Source: Rhynchopus euleeides (Eukaryota > Euglenozoa > Diplonemea > Diplonemida > Diplonemidae). Taken from it: a stretch of 64,000 nt of DNA. The stretch spans positions 2,232,001 through 2,296,000 of the forward strand of contig OY723270.1 of the NCBI GenBank assembly GCA_963210315.1, read 5' to 3'. A program made the translations under genes and the position numbers. The notes under the pieces are model-generated. The model did not search any database. It had not been told where the DNA came from and was given only the letters and a program-made list of their open reading frames with translations. Of the stretch, positions 52,920 to 64,000 are shown piece after piece (position 1 is the stretch's first letter; each line of letters opens with the position of its first letter).

Positions 52920-53121
52920 GGGGGAGTGGTTTTTTTGTTTGGGAAGAAGTTATTGGCCCAACCAGCCCTCCCGACTCTGCCCCCCCGCAAGATCAAGAAG
53001 AAGTTTGGAAAGGGGAAAAGGGATGGGGGAGAGGAGGGAGAGGGATGGGTTTTTGAAAGGGGAGGGGAGAACCCAACCGACCCAACCGACCAGGGGGGGG
53101 GGGGAGCGCGAGTGTGTATAC

Positions 53122-53159
53122 CAATGAAGTACAGAAACTGTAGCTTAAGAAATCGTTGG
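53122..53159 (-). other. Spliced leader at the 5' end of retrotransposon copy 3
   Basis: A single 38-nt leader, identical to the full leader of copy 1 and joined to the same GTATACACACTCGCG. The 16-nt relic seen in copy 1 is missing. Immediately outside (53160) is the 33-bp satellite, so the leader is the true end of the inserted cDNA. Confidence 0.85.
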
Positions 53160-53663
53160 TTTTGCCAAGATCTGAATGCAGGAAGCTCAGGGTTTTGCCA
53201 AGATCTGAATGCAGGCAGCTCAGGGTTTTGCCAAGATCTGAATGCAGGAAGCTCAGGGTTTTGCCAAGGTCTGAATGCAGGAAGCTCAGGGTTTTGCCAA
53301 GATCTGAATGCAGGAAGCTCAGGGTTTTGCCAAGATCTGAATGCAGGAAGCTCAGGGTTTTGCCAAGATCTGAATGCAGGAAGCTCAGGGTTTTGCCAAG
53401 ATCTGAATGCAGGAAGCTCAGGGTTTTGCGAAGATCTGAATGCAGGAAGCTCAGGGTTTTGCCAAGATCTGAATGCAGGCAGCTCATGGTTTTGCCAAGA
53501 TCTGAATGCAGGAAGCTCAGGGTTTTGCCAAGATCCGAATGCAGGCAGCTCATGGCTTTGCCAACATCTGAATGCAGGAAGCTCAGGGTTTTGCCAAGAT
53601 CTGAATGCAGGCAGCTCATGGTTTTGCCAAGATCTGAATGCAGGCAGCTCATGGTTTTGCCAA

Positions 53664-53958
53664 GAAGCTCAGGGATTTGAGGCCCCCCGCCCCCAGGTTC
53701 CCTGCCCACCTGGACGGACCCAAGTGCCTCACACCGGTTCTCTCCCCACCCGGTGGTCCACCTGACGGGCAAGCCGCAAAAAAGAGGAAGCTCAGGGTTT
53801 TGCCAAGATCTGAATGCAGGAAGCTCATGGTTTTGCCAGGAAGCTCAGGGATTTAAGGCCCCCCGCCCCCAGGTTCCCTGCCCACCTGGACGGACCCAAG
53901 TGCCTCACACCGGTTCTCTCCCCACCCGGTGGTCCACCTGACGGGCAAGCCGCAAAAA
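53664..53958 (+). mobile_element. Module A pair, copies 6 and 7
   Basis: Two copies (53664-53783 and 53841-53958) are separated by less than two satellite units. The first has GATTTGAGG, the second GATTTAAGG. The same arrangement recurs twice downstream. Confidence 0.65.
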
Positions 53959-55368
53959 AGAGGAAGCTCAGGGTTTTGCCAAGATCTGAATGCAGGAAGC
54001 TCAGGGTTTTGCCAAGATCTGAATGCAGGAAGCTCAGGGTTTTGCCAAGATCTGAATGCAGGAAGCTCAGGGTTTTGCCAAGATCTGAATGCAGGAAGCT
54101 CAGGGTTTTGCCAAGATCTGAATGCAGGCAGCTCATGGTTTTGCCAAGATCTGAATGCAGGAAGCTCACGGTTTTGCCAAGATGTGAATGCAGGCAGCTC
54201 AGGGTTTTGCCAAGATCTGAATGCAGGCAGCTCATGGTTTTGCCAAGATCTGAATGCCGGAAGCTCACGGTTTTGCCAAGATCTGAATGCAGGCAGCTCA
54301 GGGTTTTGCCAACATCTGAATGCAGGAAGCTCAGGGTTTTGCCAAGATCTGAATGCAGGCAGCTCATGGTTTTGCCAAGATCTGAATGCAGGCAGCTCAT
54401 GGTTTTGCCAAGATCTGAATGCAGGAAGCTCAGGGTCTTGCCAAGATCTGAATGCAGGCAGCTCAGGGTTTTGCCAAGATCTGAATGCAGGCAGCTCAGG
54501 GTTTTGCCAAGATCTGAATGCAGGCAGCTCATGGTTTTGCCAAGATCTGAATGCAGGAAGCTCAGGGTTTTGCCAAGATCTGAATGCAGGCAGCTCATGG
54601 TTTTGCCAAGATCTGAATGCAGGCAGCTCAGGGTTCTGCCAAGATCTGAATGCAGGCAGCTCATGGTTTTGCCAAGATCTGAATGCCGGAAGCTCACGGT
54701 TTTGCCAAGATCTGAATGCAGGCAGCTCAGGGTTTTGCCAAGATGTGAATGCAGGCAGCTCAGGGTTTTGCCAAGATCTGAATGCAGGCAGCTCATGGTT
54801 TTGCCAAGATCTGAATGCAGGAAGCTCAGGGTTTTGCCAAGATCTGAATGCAGGCAGCTCATGGTTTTGCCAAGATCTGAATGCAGGAAGCTCAGGGTTT
54901 TGCCAAGATCTGAATGCAGGCAGCTCAGGGTTTTGCCAAGATCTGAATGCAGGAAGCTCAGGGTTTTGCCAAGGTCTGAATGCAGGAAGCTCAGGGTTTT
55001 GCCAAGATCTGAATGCAGGAAGCTCAGGGTTTTGCCAAGATCTGAATGCAGGAAGCTCAGGGTTTTGCCAAGATCTGAATGCAGGAAGCTCAGGGTTTTG
55101 CCAAGATCTGAATGCAGGAAGCTCAGGGTTTTGCGAAGATCTGAATGCAGGAAGCTCAGGGTTTTGCCAAGATCTGAATGCAGGCAGCTCATGGTTTTGC
55201 CAAGATCTGAATGCAGGAAGCTCAGGGTTTTGCCAAGATCCGAATGCAGGCAGCTCATGGCTTTGCCAACATCTGAATGCAGGAAGCTCAGGGTTTTGCC
55301 AAGATCTGAATGCAGGCAGCTCATGGTTTTGCCAAGATCTGAATGCAGGCAGCTCATGGTTTTGCCAA

Positions 55369-55664
55369 GAAGCTCAGGGATTTGAGGCCCCCCGCCCCCA
55401 GGTTCCCTGCCCACCTGGACGGACCCAAGTGCCTCACACCGGTTCTCTCCCCACCCGGTGGTCCACCTGACGGGCAAGCCGCAAAAAAGAGGAAGCTCAG
55501 GGTTTTGCCAAGATCTGAATGCAGGAAGCTCATGGTTTTGCCAGGAAGCTCAGGGATTTAAGGCCCCCCGCCCCCAGGTTCCCTGCCCACCTGGACGGAC
55601 CCAAGTGCCTCACACCGGTTCTCTCCCCACCCGGTGGTCCACCTGACGGGCAAGCCGCAAAAAA
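55369..55664 (+). mobile_element. Module A pair, copies 8 and 9
   Basis: Copies at 55369-55488 and 55545-55664, with the same GATTTGAGG/GATTTAAGG pair and spacing as at 53664-53958, so this is an amplified block rather than new insertions. Confidence 0.65.
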
Positions 55665-58600
55665 GAGGAAGCTCAGGGTTTTGCCAAGATCTGAATGCAG
55701 GAAGCTCAGGGTTTTGCCAAGATCTGAATGCAGGAAGCTCAGGGTTTTGCCAAGATCTGAATGCAGGAAGCTCAGGGTTTTGCCAAGATCTGAATGCAGG
55801 AAGCTCATGGTTTTGCCAAGATCTGAATGCAGGCAGCTCATGGTTTTGCCAAGATCTGAATGCAGGCAGCTCAGGGTTTTGCCAAGATCTGAATGCCGGA
55901 AGCTCACGGTTTTGCCAAGATCTGAATGCAGGCAGCTCAGGGTTTTGCCAAGATCTGAATGCAGGAAGCTCAGGGTTTTGCCAAGATCTGAATGCAGGCA
56001 GCTCATGGTTTTGCCAAGATCCGAATGCAGGCAGCTCATGGCTTTGCCAACATCTGAATGCAGGAAGCTCAGGGTTTTGCCAAGATCTGAATGCAGGCAG
56101 CTCATGGTTTTGCCAAGATCTGAATGCAGGCAGCTCAGGGTTTTGCCAAGATCTGAATGCTGGAAGCTCACGGTTTTGCCAAGATCTGAATGCAGGCAGC
56201 TCAGGGTTTTGCCAAGATCTGAATGCAGGAAGCTCAGGGTTTTGCCAAGATCTGAATGCAGGCAGCTCATGGTTTTGCCAAGATCTGAATCCAGGCAGCT
56301 CATGGTTTTGCCAAGATCTGAATGCAGGAAGCTCAGGGTTTTGCCAAGATCTGAATGCGGCCAGCTCATGGTTTTGCCAAGATCTGAATGCAGGAAGCTC
56401 AGGGTTTTGCCAAGATCTGAATGCGGCCAGCTCATGGTTTTGCCAAGATCTGAATGCAGGAAGCTCAGGGTTTTGCCAAGATCTGAATGCGGCCAGCTCA
56501 TGGTTTTGCCAAGATCTGAATGCAGGCAGCTCAGGGTTTTGCCAAGATCTGAATGCCGGAAGCTCACGGTTTTGCCAAGATCTGAATGCAGGCAGCTCAG
56601 GGTTTTGCCAAGATCTGAATGCAGGCAGCTCATGGTTTTGCCAAGATCTGAATCCAGGCAGCTCATGGTTTTGCCAAGATCTGAATGCAGGCAGCTCAGG
56701 GTTTTGCCAAGATCTGAATGCCGGAAGCTCACGGTTTTGCCAAGATCTGAATGCAGGCAGCTCAGGGTTTTGCCAAGATCTGAATGCAGGCAGCTCATGG
56801 TTTTGCCAAGATCTGAATCCAGGCAGCTCATGGTTTTGCCAAGATCTGAATGCAGGAAGCTCAGGGTTTTGCCAAGATCTGAATGCGGCCAGCTCATGGT
56901 TTTGCCAAGATCTGAATGCAGGAAGCTCAGGGTTTTGCCAAGATCTGAATGCGGCCAGCTCATGGTTTTGCCAAGATCTGAATGCAGGAAGCTCAGGGTT
57001 TTGCCAAGATCTGAATGCGGCCAGCTCATGGTTTTGCCAAGATCTGAATGCAGGCAGCTCAGGGTTTTGCCAAGATCTGAATGCCGGAAGCTCACGGTTT
57101 TGCCAAGATCTGAATGCAGGCAGCTCAGGGTTTTGCCAAGATCTGAATGCAGGAAGCTCAGGGTTTTGCCAAGATCTGAATGCAGGCAGCTCATGGTTTT
57201 GCCAAGATCTGAATCCAGGCAGCTCATGGTTTTGCCAAGATCTGAATGCAGGAAGCTCAGGGTTTTGCCAAGATCTGAATGCGGCCAGCTCATGGTTTTG
57301 CCAAGATCTGAATGCAGGAAGCTCAGGGTTTTGCCAAGATCTGAATGCCGGAAGCTCACGGTTTTGCCAAGATCTGAATGCAGGCAGCTCAGGGTTTTGC
57401 CAACATCTGAATGCAGGAAGCTCAGGGTTTTGCCAAGATCTGAATGCAGGCAGCTCATGGTTTTGCCAAGATCTGAATGCAGGAAGCTCAGGGTCTTGCC
57501 AAGAACTGAATGCAGGCAGCTCAGGGTTTTGCCAAGATCTGAATGCAGGCAGCTCAGGGTTTTGCCAAGATCTGAATGCAGGCAGCTCATGGTTTTGCCA
57601 AGATCTGAATGCAGGAAGCTCAGGGTTTTGCCAAGATCTGAATGCAGGCAGCTCATCGTTTTGCCAAGATCTGAATGCAGGCAGCTCTGGGTTCTGCCAA
57701 GATCTGAATGCAGGCAGCTCATGGTTTTGCCAAGATCTGAATGCCGGAAGCTCACGGTTTTGCCAAGATCTGAATGCAGGCAGCTCAGGGTTTTGCCAAG
57801 ATGTGAATGCAGGCAGCTCATGGTTTTGCCAAGATCTGAATGCAGGAAGCTCAGGGTTTTGCCAAGATCTGAATGCAGGCAGCTCATGGTTTTGCCAAGA
57901 TCTGAATGCAGGAAGCTCACGGTTTTGCCAAGATGTGAATGCAGGCAGCTCAGGGTTTTGCCAAGATCTGAATGCAGGCAGCTCATGGTTTTGCCAAGAT
58001 CTGAATGCCGGAAGCTCACGGTTTTGCCAAGATCTGAATGCAGGCAGCTCAGGGTTTTGCCAACATCTGAATGCAGGAAGCTCAGGGTTTTGCCAAGATC
58101 TGAATGCAGGCAGCTCATGGTTTTGCCAAGATCTGAATGCCGGAAGCTCACGGTTTTGCCAAGATCTGAATGCAGGCAGCTCAGGGTTTTGCCAACATCT
58201 GAATGCAGGAAGCTCAGGGTTTTGCCAAGATCTGAATGCAGGCAGCTCATGGTTTTGCCAAGATCTGAATGCAGGAAGCTCAGGGTCTTGCCAAGATCTG
58301 AATGCAGGCAGCTCAGGGTTTTGCCAAGATCTGAATGCAGGCAGCTCAGGGTTTTGCCAAGATCTGAATGCAGGCAGCTCATGGTTTTGCCAAGATCTGA
58401 ATGCAGGAAGCTCAGGGTTTTGCCAAGATCTGAATGCAGGCAGCTCATGGTTTTGCCAAGATCTGAATGCAGGCAGCTCAGGGTTCTGCCAAGATCTGAA
58501 TGCAGGCAGCTCATGGTTTTGCCAAGATCTGAATGCCGGAAGCTCACGGTTTTGCCAAGATCTGAATGCAGGCAGCTCAGGGTTTTGCCAAGATGTGAAT

Positions 58601-59218
58601 GCAGGCAGCTCAGGGTTTTGCCAAGATCTGAATGCAGGCAGCTCATGGTTTTGCCAAGATCTGAATGCAGGAAGCTCAGGGTTTTGCCAAGATCTGAATG
58701 CAGGCAGCTCATGGTTTTGCCAAGATCTGAATGCAGGAAGCTCAGGGTTTTGCCAAGATCTGAATGCAGGCAGCTCAGGGTTTTGCCAAGATCTGAATGC
58801 AGGAAGCTCAGGGTTTTGCCAAGGTCTGAATGCAGGAAGCTCAGGGTTTTGCCAAGATCTGAATGCAGGAAGCTCAGGGTTTTGCCAAGATCTGAATGCA
58901 GGAAGCTCAGGGTTTTGCCAAGATCTGAATGCAGGAAGCTCAGGGTTTTGCCAAGATCTGAATGCAGGAAGCTCAGGGTTTTGCGAAGATCTGAATGCAG
59001 GAAGCTCAGGGTTTTGCCAAGATCTGAATGCAGGCAGCTCATGGTTTTGCCAAGATCTGAATGCAGGAAGCTCAGGGTTTTGCCAAGATCCGAATGCAGG
59101 CAGCTCATGGCTTTGCCAACATCTGAATGCAGGAAGCTCAGGGTTTTGCCAAGATCTGAATGCAGGCAGCTCATGGTTTTGCCAAGATCTGAATGCAGGC
59201 AGCTCATGGTTTTGCCAA

Positions 59219-59514
59219 GAAGCTCAGGGATTTGAGGCCCCCCGCCCCCAGGTTCCCTGCCCACCTGGACGGACCCAAGTGCCTCACACCGGTTCTCTCC
59301 CCACCCGGTGGTCCACCTGACGGGCAAGCCGCAAAAAAGAGGAAGCTTAGGGTTTTGCGAAGATCTGAATGCAGGAAGCTCATGGTTTTGCCAGGAAGCT
59401 CAGGGATTTAAGGCCCCCCGCCCCCAGGTTCCCTGCCCACCTGGACGGACCCAAGTGCCTCACACCGGTTCTCTCCCCACCCGGTGGTCCACCTGACGGG
59501 CAAGCCGCAAAAAA
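59219..59514 (+). mobile_element. Module A pair, copies 10 and 11
   Basis: Copies at 59219-59338 and 59395-59514, a third occurrence of the pair, with small changes in the spacer units (AAGCTTAGGG and GCGAAGATC). Confidence 0.65.
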
Positions 59515-62500
59515 GAGGAAGCTCAGGGTTTTGCCAAGATCTGAATGCAGGAAGCTCAGGGTTTTGCCAAGATCTGAATGCAGGAAGCTCAGGGTTTTGC
59601 CAAGATCTGAATGCAGGAAGCTCAGGGTTTTGCCAAGATCTGAATGCAGGAAGCTCAGGGTTTTGCCAAGATCTGAATGCAGGAAGCTCAGGGTTTTGCC
59701 AAGATCTGAATGCAGGAAGCTCATGGTTTTGCCAAGATCTGAATGCAGGCAGCTCATGGTTTTGCCAAGATCTGAATGCAGGCAGCTCAGGGTTTTGCCA
59801 AGATCTGAATGCCGGAAGCTCACGGTTTTGCCAAGATCTGAATGCAGGCAGCTCAGGGTTTTGCCAAGATCTGAATGCAGGAAGCTCAGGGTTTTGCCAA
59901 GATCTGAATGCAGGCAGCTCATGGTTTTGCCAAGATCCGAATGCAGGCAGCTCATGGCTTTGCCAACATCTGAATGCAGGAAGCTCAGGGTTTTGCCAAG
60001 ATCTGAATGCAGGCAGCTCATGGTTTTGCCAAGATCTGAATGCAGGCAGCTCATGGTTTTGCCAAGATCTGAATGCAGGCAGCTCATGGTTTTGCCAAGA
60101 TCTGAATGCAGGCAGCTCAGGGTTTTGCCAAGATCTGAATGCCGGAAGCTCACGGTTTTGCCAAGATCTGAATGCAGGCAGCTCAGGGTTTTGCCAAGAT
60201 CTGAATGCAGGAAGCTCAGGGTTTTGCCAAGATCTGAATGCAGGCAGCTCATGGTTTTGCCAAGATCTGAATCCAGGCAGCTCATGGTTTTGCCAAGATC
60301 TGAATGCAGGAAGCTCAGGGTTTTGCCAAGATCTGAATGCGGCCAGCTCATGGTTTTGCCAAGATCTGAATGCAGGAAGCTCAGGGTTTTGCCAAGATCT
60401 GAATGCCGGAAGCTCACGGTTTTGCCAAGATCTGAATGCAGGCAGCTCAGGGTTTTGCCAAGATCTGAATGCAGGAAGCTCAGGGTTTTGCCAAGATCTG
60501 AATGCAGGAAGCTCAGGGTTTTGCCAAGATCTGAATGCAGGAAGCTCAGGGTTTTGCCAAGATCTGAATGCAGGAAGCTCATGGTTTTGCCAAGATCTGA
60601 ATGCAGGCAGCTCATGGTTTTGCCAAGATCTGAATGCAGGCAGCTCAGGGTTTTGCCAAGATCTGAATGCCGGAAGCTCACGGTTTTGCCAAGATCTGAA
60701 TGCAGGCAGCTCAGGGTTTTGCCAAGATCTGAATGCAGGAAGCTCAGGGTTTTGCCAAGATCTGAATGCAGGCAGCTCATGGTTTTGCCAAGATCCGAAT
60801 GCAGGCAGCTCATGGCTTTGCCAACATCTGAATGCAGGAAGCTCAGGGTTTTGCCAAGATCTGAATGCAGGCAGCTCATGGTTTTGCCAAGATCTGAATG
60901 CAGGCAGCTCATGGTTTTGCCAAGATCTGAATGCAGGCAGCTCATGGTTTTGCCAAGATCTGAATGCAGGCAGCTCAGGGTTTTGCCAAGATCTGAATGC
61001 CGGAAGCTCACGGTTTTGCCAAGATCTGAATGCAGGCAGCTCAGGGTTTTGCCAAGATCTGAATGCAGGAAGCTCAGGGTTTTGCCAAGATCTGAATGCA
61101 GGCAGCTCATGGTTTTGCCAAGATCTGAATCCAGGCAGCTCATGGTTTTGCCAAGATCTGAATGCAGGAAGCTCAGGGTTTTGCCAAGATCTGAATGCGG
61201 CCAGCTCATGGTTTTGCCAAGATCTGAATGCAGGAAGCTCAGGGTTTTGCCAAGATCTGAATGCCGGAAGCTCACGGTTTTGCCAAGATCTGAATGCAGG
61301 CAGCTCAGGGTTTTGCCAAGATCTGAATGCAGGAAGCTCAGGGTTTTGCCAAGATCTGAATGCAGGCAGCTCATGGTTTTGCCAAGATCTGAATGCAGGC
61401 AGCTCATGGTTTTGCCAAGATCTGAATGCAGGAAGCTCAGGGTCTTGCCAAGAACTGAATGCAGGCAGCTCAGGGTTTTGCCAAGATCTGAATGCAGGCA
61501 GCTCAGGGTTTTGCCAAGATCTGAATGCAGGCAGCTCATGGTTTTGCCAAGATCTGAATGCAGGAAGCTCAGGGTTTTGCCAAGATCTGAATGCAGGCAG
61601 CTCATCGTTTTGCCAAGATCTGAATGCAGGCAGCTCTGGGTTCTGCCAAGATCTGAATGCAGGCAGCTCATGGTTTTGCCAAGATCTGAATGCCGGAAGC
61701 TCACGGTTTTGCCAAGATCTGAATGCAGGCAGCTCAGGGTTTTGCCAAGATGTGAATGCAGGCAGCTCAGGGTTTTGCCAAGATCTGAATGCAGGCAGCT
61801 CAGGGTTTTGCCAAGATGTGAATGCAGGCAGCTCATGGTTTTGCCAAGATCTGAATGCAGGCAGCTCAGGGTTTTGCCAAGATCTGAATGCAGGCAGCTC
61901 ATGGTTTTGCCAAGATCTGAATGCAGGCAGCTCATGGTTTTGCCAAGATCTGAATGCAGGCAGCTCATGGTTTTGCCAAGATCTGAATGCAGGAAGCTCA
62001 GGGTTCTGCCAAGATCTGAATGCAGGCAGCTCAGGGTTTTGCCAAGATCTGAATGCAGGCAGCTCAGGGTTTTGCCAAGATCTGAATGCAGGCAGCTCAT
62101 GGTTTTGCCAAGATCTGAATGCAGGAAGCTCAGGGTTTTGCCAAGATCTGAATGCAGGCAGCTCATGGTTTTGCCAAGATCTGAATGCAGGCAGCTCATG
62201 GTTTTGCCAAGATCTGAATGCCGGAAGCTCACGGTTTTGCCAAGATCTGAATGCAGGCAGCTCAGGGTTTTGCCAAGATGTGAATGCAGGCAGCTCAGGG
62301 TTTTGCCAAGATCTGAATGCAGGCAGCTCATGGTTTTGCCAAGATCTGAATGCAGGAAGCTCAGGGTTTTGCCAAGATCTGAATGCAGGCAGCTCAGGGT
62401 TTTGCCAAGATGTGAATGCAGGCAGCTCAGGGTTTTGCCAAGATCTGAATGCAGGAAGCTCAGGGTTTTGCCAAGATCTGAATGCAGGCAGCTCATGGTT

Positions 62501-64000
62501 TTGCCAAGATCTGAATGCAGGAAGCTCAGGGTTCTGCCAAGATCTGAATGCAGGCAGCTCAGGGTTTTGCCAAGATCTGAATGCAGGCAGCTCAGGGTTT
62601 TGCCAAGATCTGAATGCAGGCAGCTCATGGTTTTGCCAAGATCTGAATGCAGGAAGCTCAGGGTTTTGCCAAGATCTGAATGCAGGCAGCTCATGGTTTT
62701 GCCAAGATCTGAATGCAGGCAGCTCAGGGTTCTGCCAAGATCTGAATGCAGGCAGCTCATGGTTTTGCCAAGATCTGAATGCCGGAAGCTCACGGTTTTG
62801 CCAAGATCTGAATGCAGGCAGCTCAGGGTTTTGCCAAGATGTGAATGCAGGCAGCTCAGGGTTTTGCCAAGATCTGAATGCAGGCAGCTCATGGTTTTGC
62901 CAAGATCTGAATGCAGGAAGCTCAGGGTTTTGCCAAGATCTGAATGCAGGCAGCTCATGGTTTTCCCAAGATCTGAATGCAGGAAGCTCAGGGTTTTGCC
63001 AAGATCTGAATGCAGGCAGCTCATGGTTTTGCCAAGATCTGAATGCCGGAAGCTCACGGTTTTGCCAAGATCTGAATGCAGGCAGCTCAGGGTTTTGCCA
63101 AGATGTGAATGCAGGCAGCTCAGGGTTTTGCCAAGATCTGAATGCAGGCAGCTCATGGTTTTGCCAAGATCTGAATGCCGGAAGCTCACGGTTTTGCCAA
63201 GATCTGAATGCAGGCAGCTCATGGTTTTGCCAAGATCTGAATGCCGGAAGCTCACGGTTTTGCCAAGATCTGAATGCAGGCAGCTCAGGGTTTTGCCAAG
63301 ATGTGAATGCAGGCAGCTCAGGGTTTTGCCAAGATCTGAATGCAGGCAGCTCATGGTTTTGCCAAGATCTGAATGCAGGCAGCTCATGGTTTTGCCAAGA
63401 TCTGAATGCAGGCAGCTCATGGTTTTGCCAAGACCTGAATGCCGGAAGCTCACGGTTTTGCCAAGATCTGAATGCAGGCAGCTCATGGTTTTGCCAAGAT
63501 CTGAATGCAGGCAGCTCATGGTTTTGCCATGATCTGAATGCAGGAAGCTCAGGGTTTTGCCAAGATCTGAATGCAGGAAGCTCAGGGTTTTGCCAAGATC
63601 TGAATGCCGGAAGCTCACGGTTTTGCCAAGATCTGAATGCAGGCAGCTCAGGGTTTTGCCAAGATCTGAATGCAGGAAGCTCAGGGTTTTGCCAAGATCT
63701 GAATGCCGGAAGCTCACGGTTTTGCCAAGATCTGAATGCAGGCAGCTCATGGTTTTGCCAAGATCTGAATGCAGGAAGCTCAGGGTTTTGCCAAGATCTG
63801 AATGCCGGAAGCTCACGGTTTTGCCAAGATCTGAATGCAGGCAGCTCAGGGTTTTGCCAAGATCTTAATGCAGGAAGCTCAGGGTTTTGCCAAGATCTGA
63901 ATGCCGGAAGCTCACGGTTTTGCCAAGATCTGAATGCAGGCAGCTCATGGTTTTGCCAGGATCTGAATGCAGGCAGCTCATGGTTTTGCCATGATCTGAA

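Larger units (their letters stand above)
44089..53159 (-). mobile_element. Non-LTR retrotransposon, copy 3, full length with spliced leader at its 5' end
   Basis: The element reads in the minus direction from the spliced leader (53159-53122, no relic) through a ~200-nt 5' UTR with A7 (52936-52930), the 2,691-aa ORF and the 3' UTR to CATGAGAGAG. The 5' end abuts satellite at GGCAAAA. The 3' end is joined to module A instead of satellite and lacks its own A-tail. Only scattered base differences separate it from copy 1, so the two are recent relatives. Confidence 0.9.
53160..64000 (+). repeat. 33-bp satellite array, block 3, running off the window
   Basis: About 310 units in plus orientation, interrupted by three pairs of module A copies. 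Segments of 1 kb and more repeat with identical order of unit variants: the ~1.3 kb before the module pair at 55369 matches that before 59219. This shows higher-order amplification. Rare unit variants include GATGTG, CAACATCTG, GCGGCCAGC and AATCCAGGC. Very long open frames on both strands (up to 1,478 codons) result from the stop-free 33-bp period. Confidence 0.95.

Noticed and set aside
55519..63816. Open frames of 1,238 to 1,478 codons on both strands as giant repeat proteins
   Set aside because: They are translations of the 33-bp satellite, exist in several overlapping frames on both strands, and have no non-repeat domain.

Overview
The window is nuclear DNA of a GC-rich eukaryotic protist, most likely a euglenozoan and probably a diplonemid. 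The best clue is a short sequence found three times (23371-23410, 37967-38004 on the minus strand, 53122-53159 on the minus strand). Its 3' half, ACAGTTTCTGTACTTCATTG, differs from the 3' half of the kinetoplastid spliced leader (recalled from memory) at only two positions, and its CCAACGATTT start resembles the diplonemid leader as I remember it. The large eukaryote-type genes, non-LTR retrotransposons, satellites and a probable non-GT-AG intron fit this. No bacterial, organellar, rRNA or tRNA feature was recognised.

Layout. 1-3.0 kb: the 3' part of a gene with at least three CbxX/CfqX-type AAA+ domains, broken by one frameshift and a precise 104-bp insertion. 3.6-6.4 kb: a secreted WD40 protein gene (locus 1) split by a 666-bp poly(A)-ended insertion. 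7.8-10.1 kb: a gene made of about 27 DUF4116-like 25-residue repeats. 12.3-22.6 kb: a second copy of the WD40 gene (locus 2), interrupted by a complete 7,982-bp DNA transposon (12856-20837) with 14-bp terminal inverted repeats, a 3-bp ACC target duplication, a DDE transposase of 1,252 aa and a 41-bp minisatellite of about 66 copies. Locus 1 is the matching empty site. 23.4-24.7 kb: a spliced-leader-headed segment with one doubtful ORF.

From 24.77 kb to the end the window is a 33-bp satellite (about 17 kb in three blocks) holding three copies of one non-LTR retrotransposon. Copies 1 (28828-38004, minus) and 3 (44089-53159, minus) are full length, with intact 2,691-aa ORFs carrying OTU-like protease, reverse transcriptase and restriction-like endonuclease domains and two further OTU-like/zinc-finger modules. 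Copy 2 (38004-41283, plus) is 5' truncated and lies head to head with copy 1 in an inverted repeat of about 4.5 kb per arm. The full-length copies start with the spliced leader, so the RNA that was reverse transcribed had been trans-spliced. Copy 1 and the 23.4-kb segment also have a truncated second leader behind the first, cut exactly at the leader's internal CAG. That is expected if a leader-bearing DNA copy was transcribed, trans-spliced again at that CAG and reinserted.

A short poly(A)-ended element ('module A', 11 copies) is scattered through the satellite; one copy sits inside the A-run of the 5' UTR of retrotransposon copy 1. Overall this is a repeat-rich region where host genes, a DNA transposon, retroposons and satellite are nested in one another. 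The perfect inverted repeat and the satellite reversal at 43337 may be genuine fold-back rearrangements or assembly artefacts; the sequence alone cannot decide.
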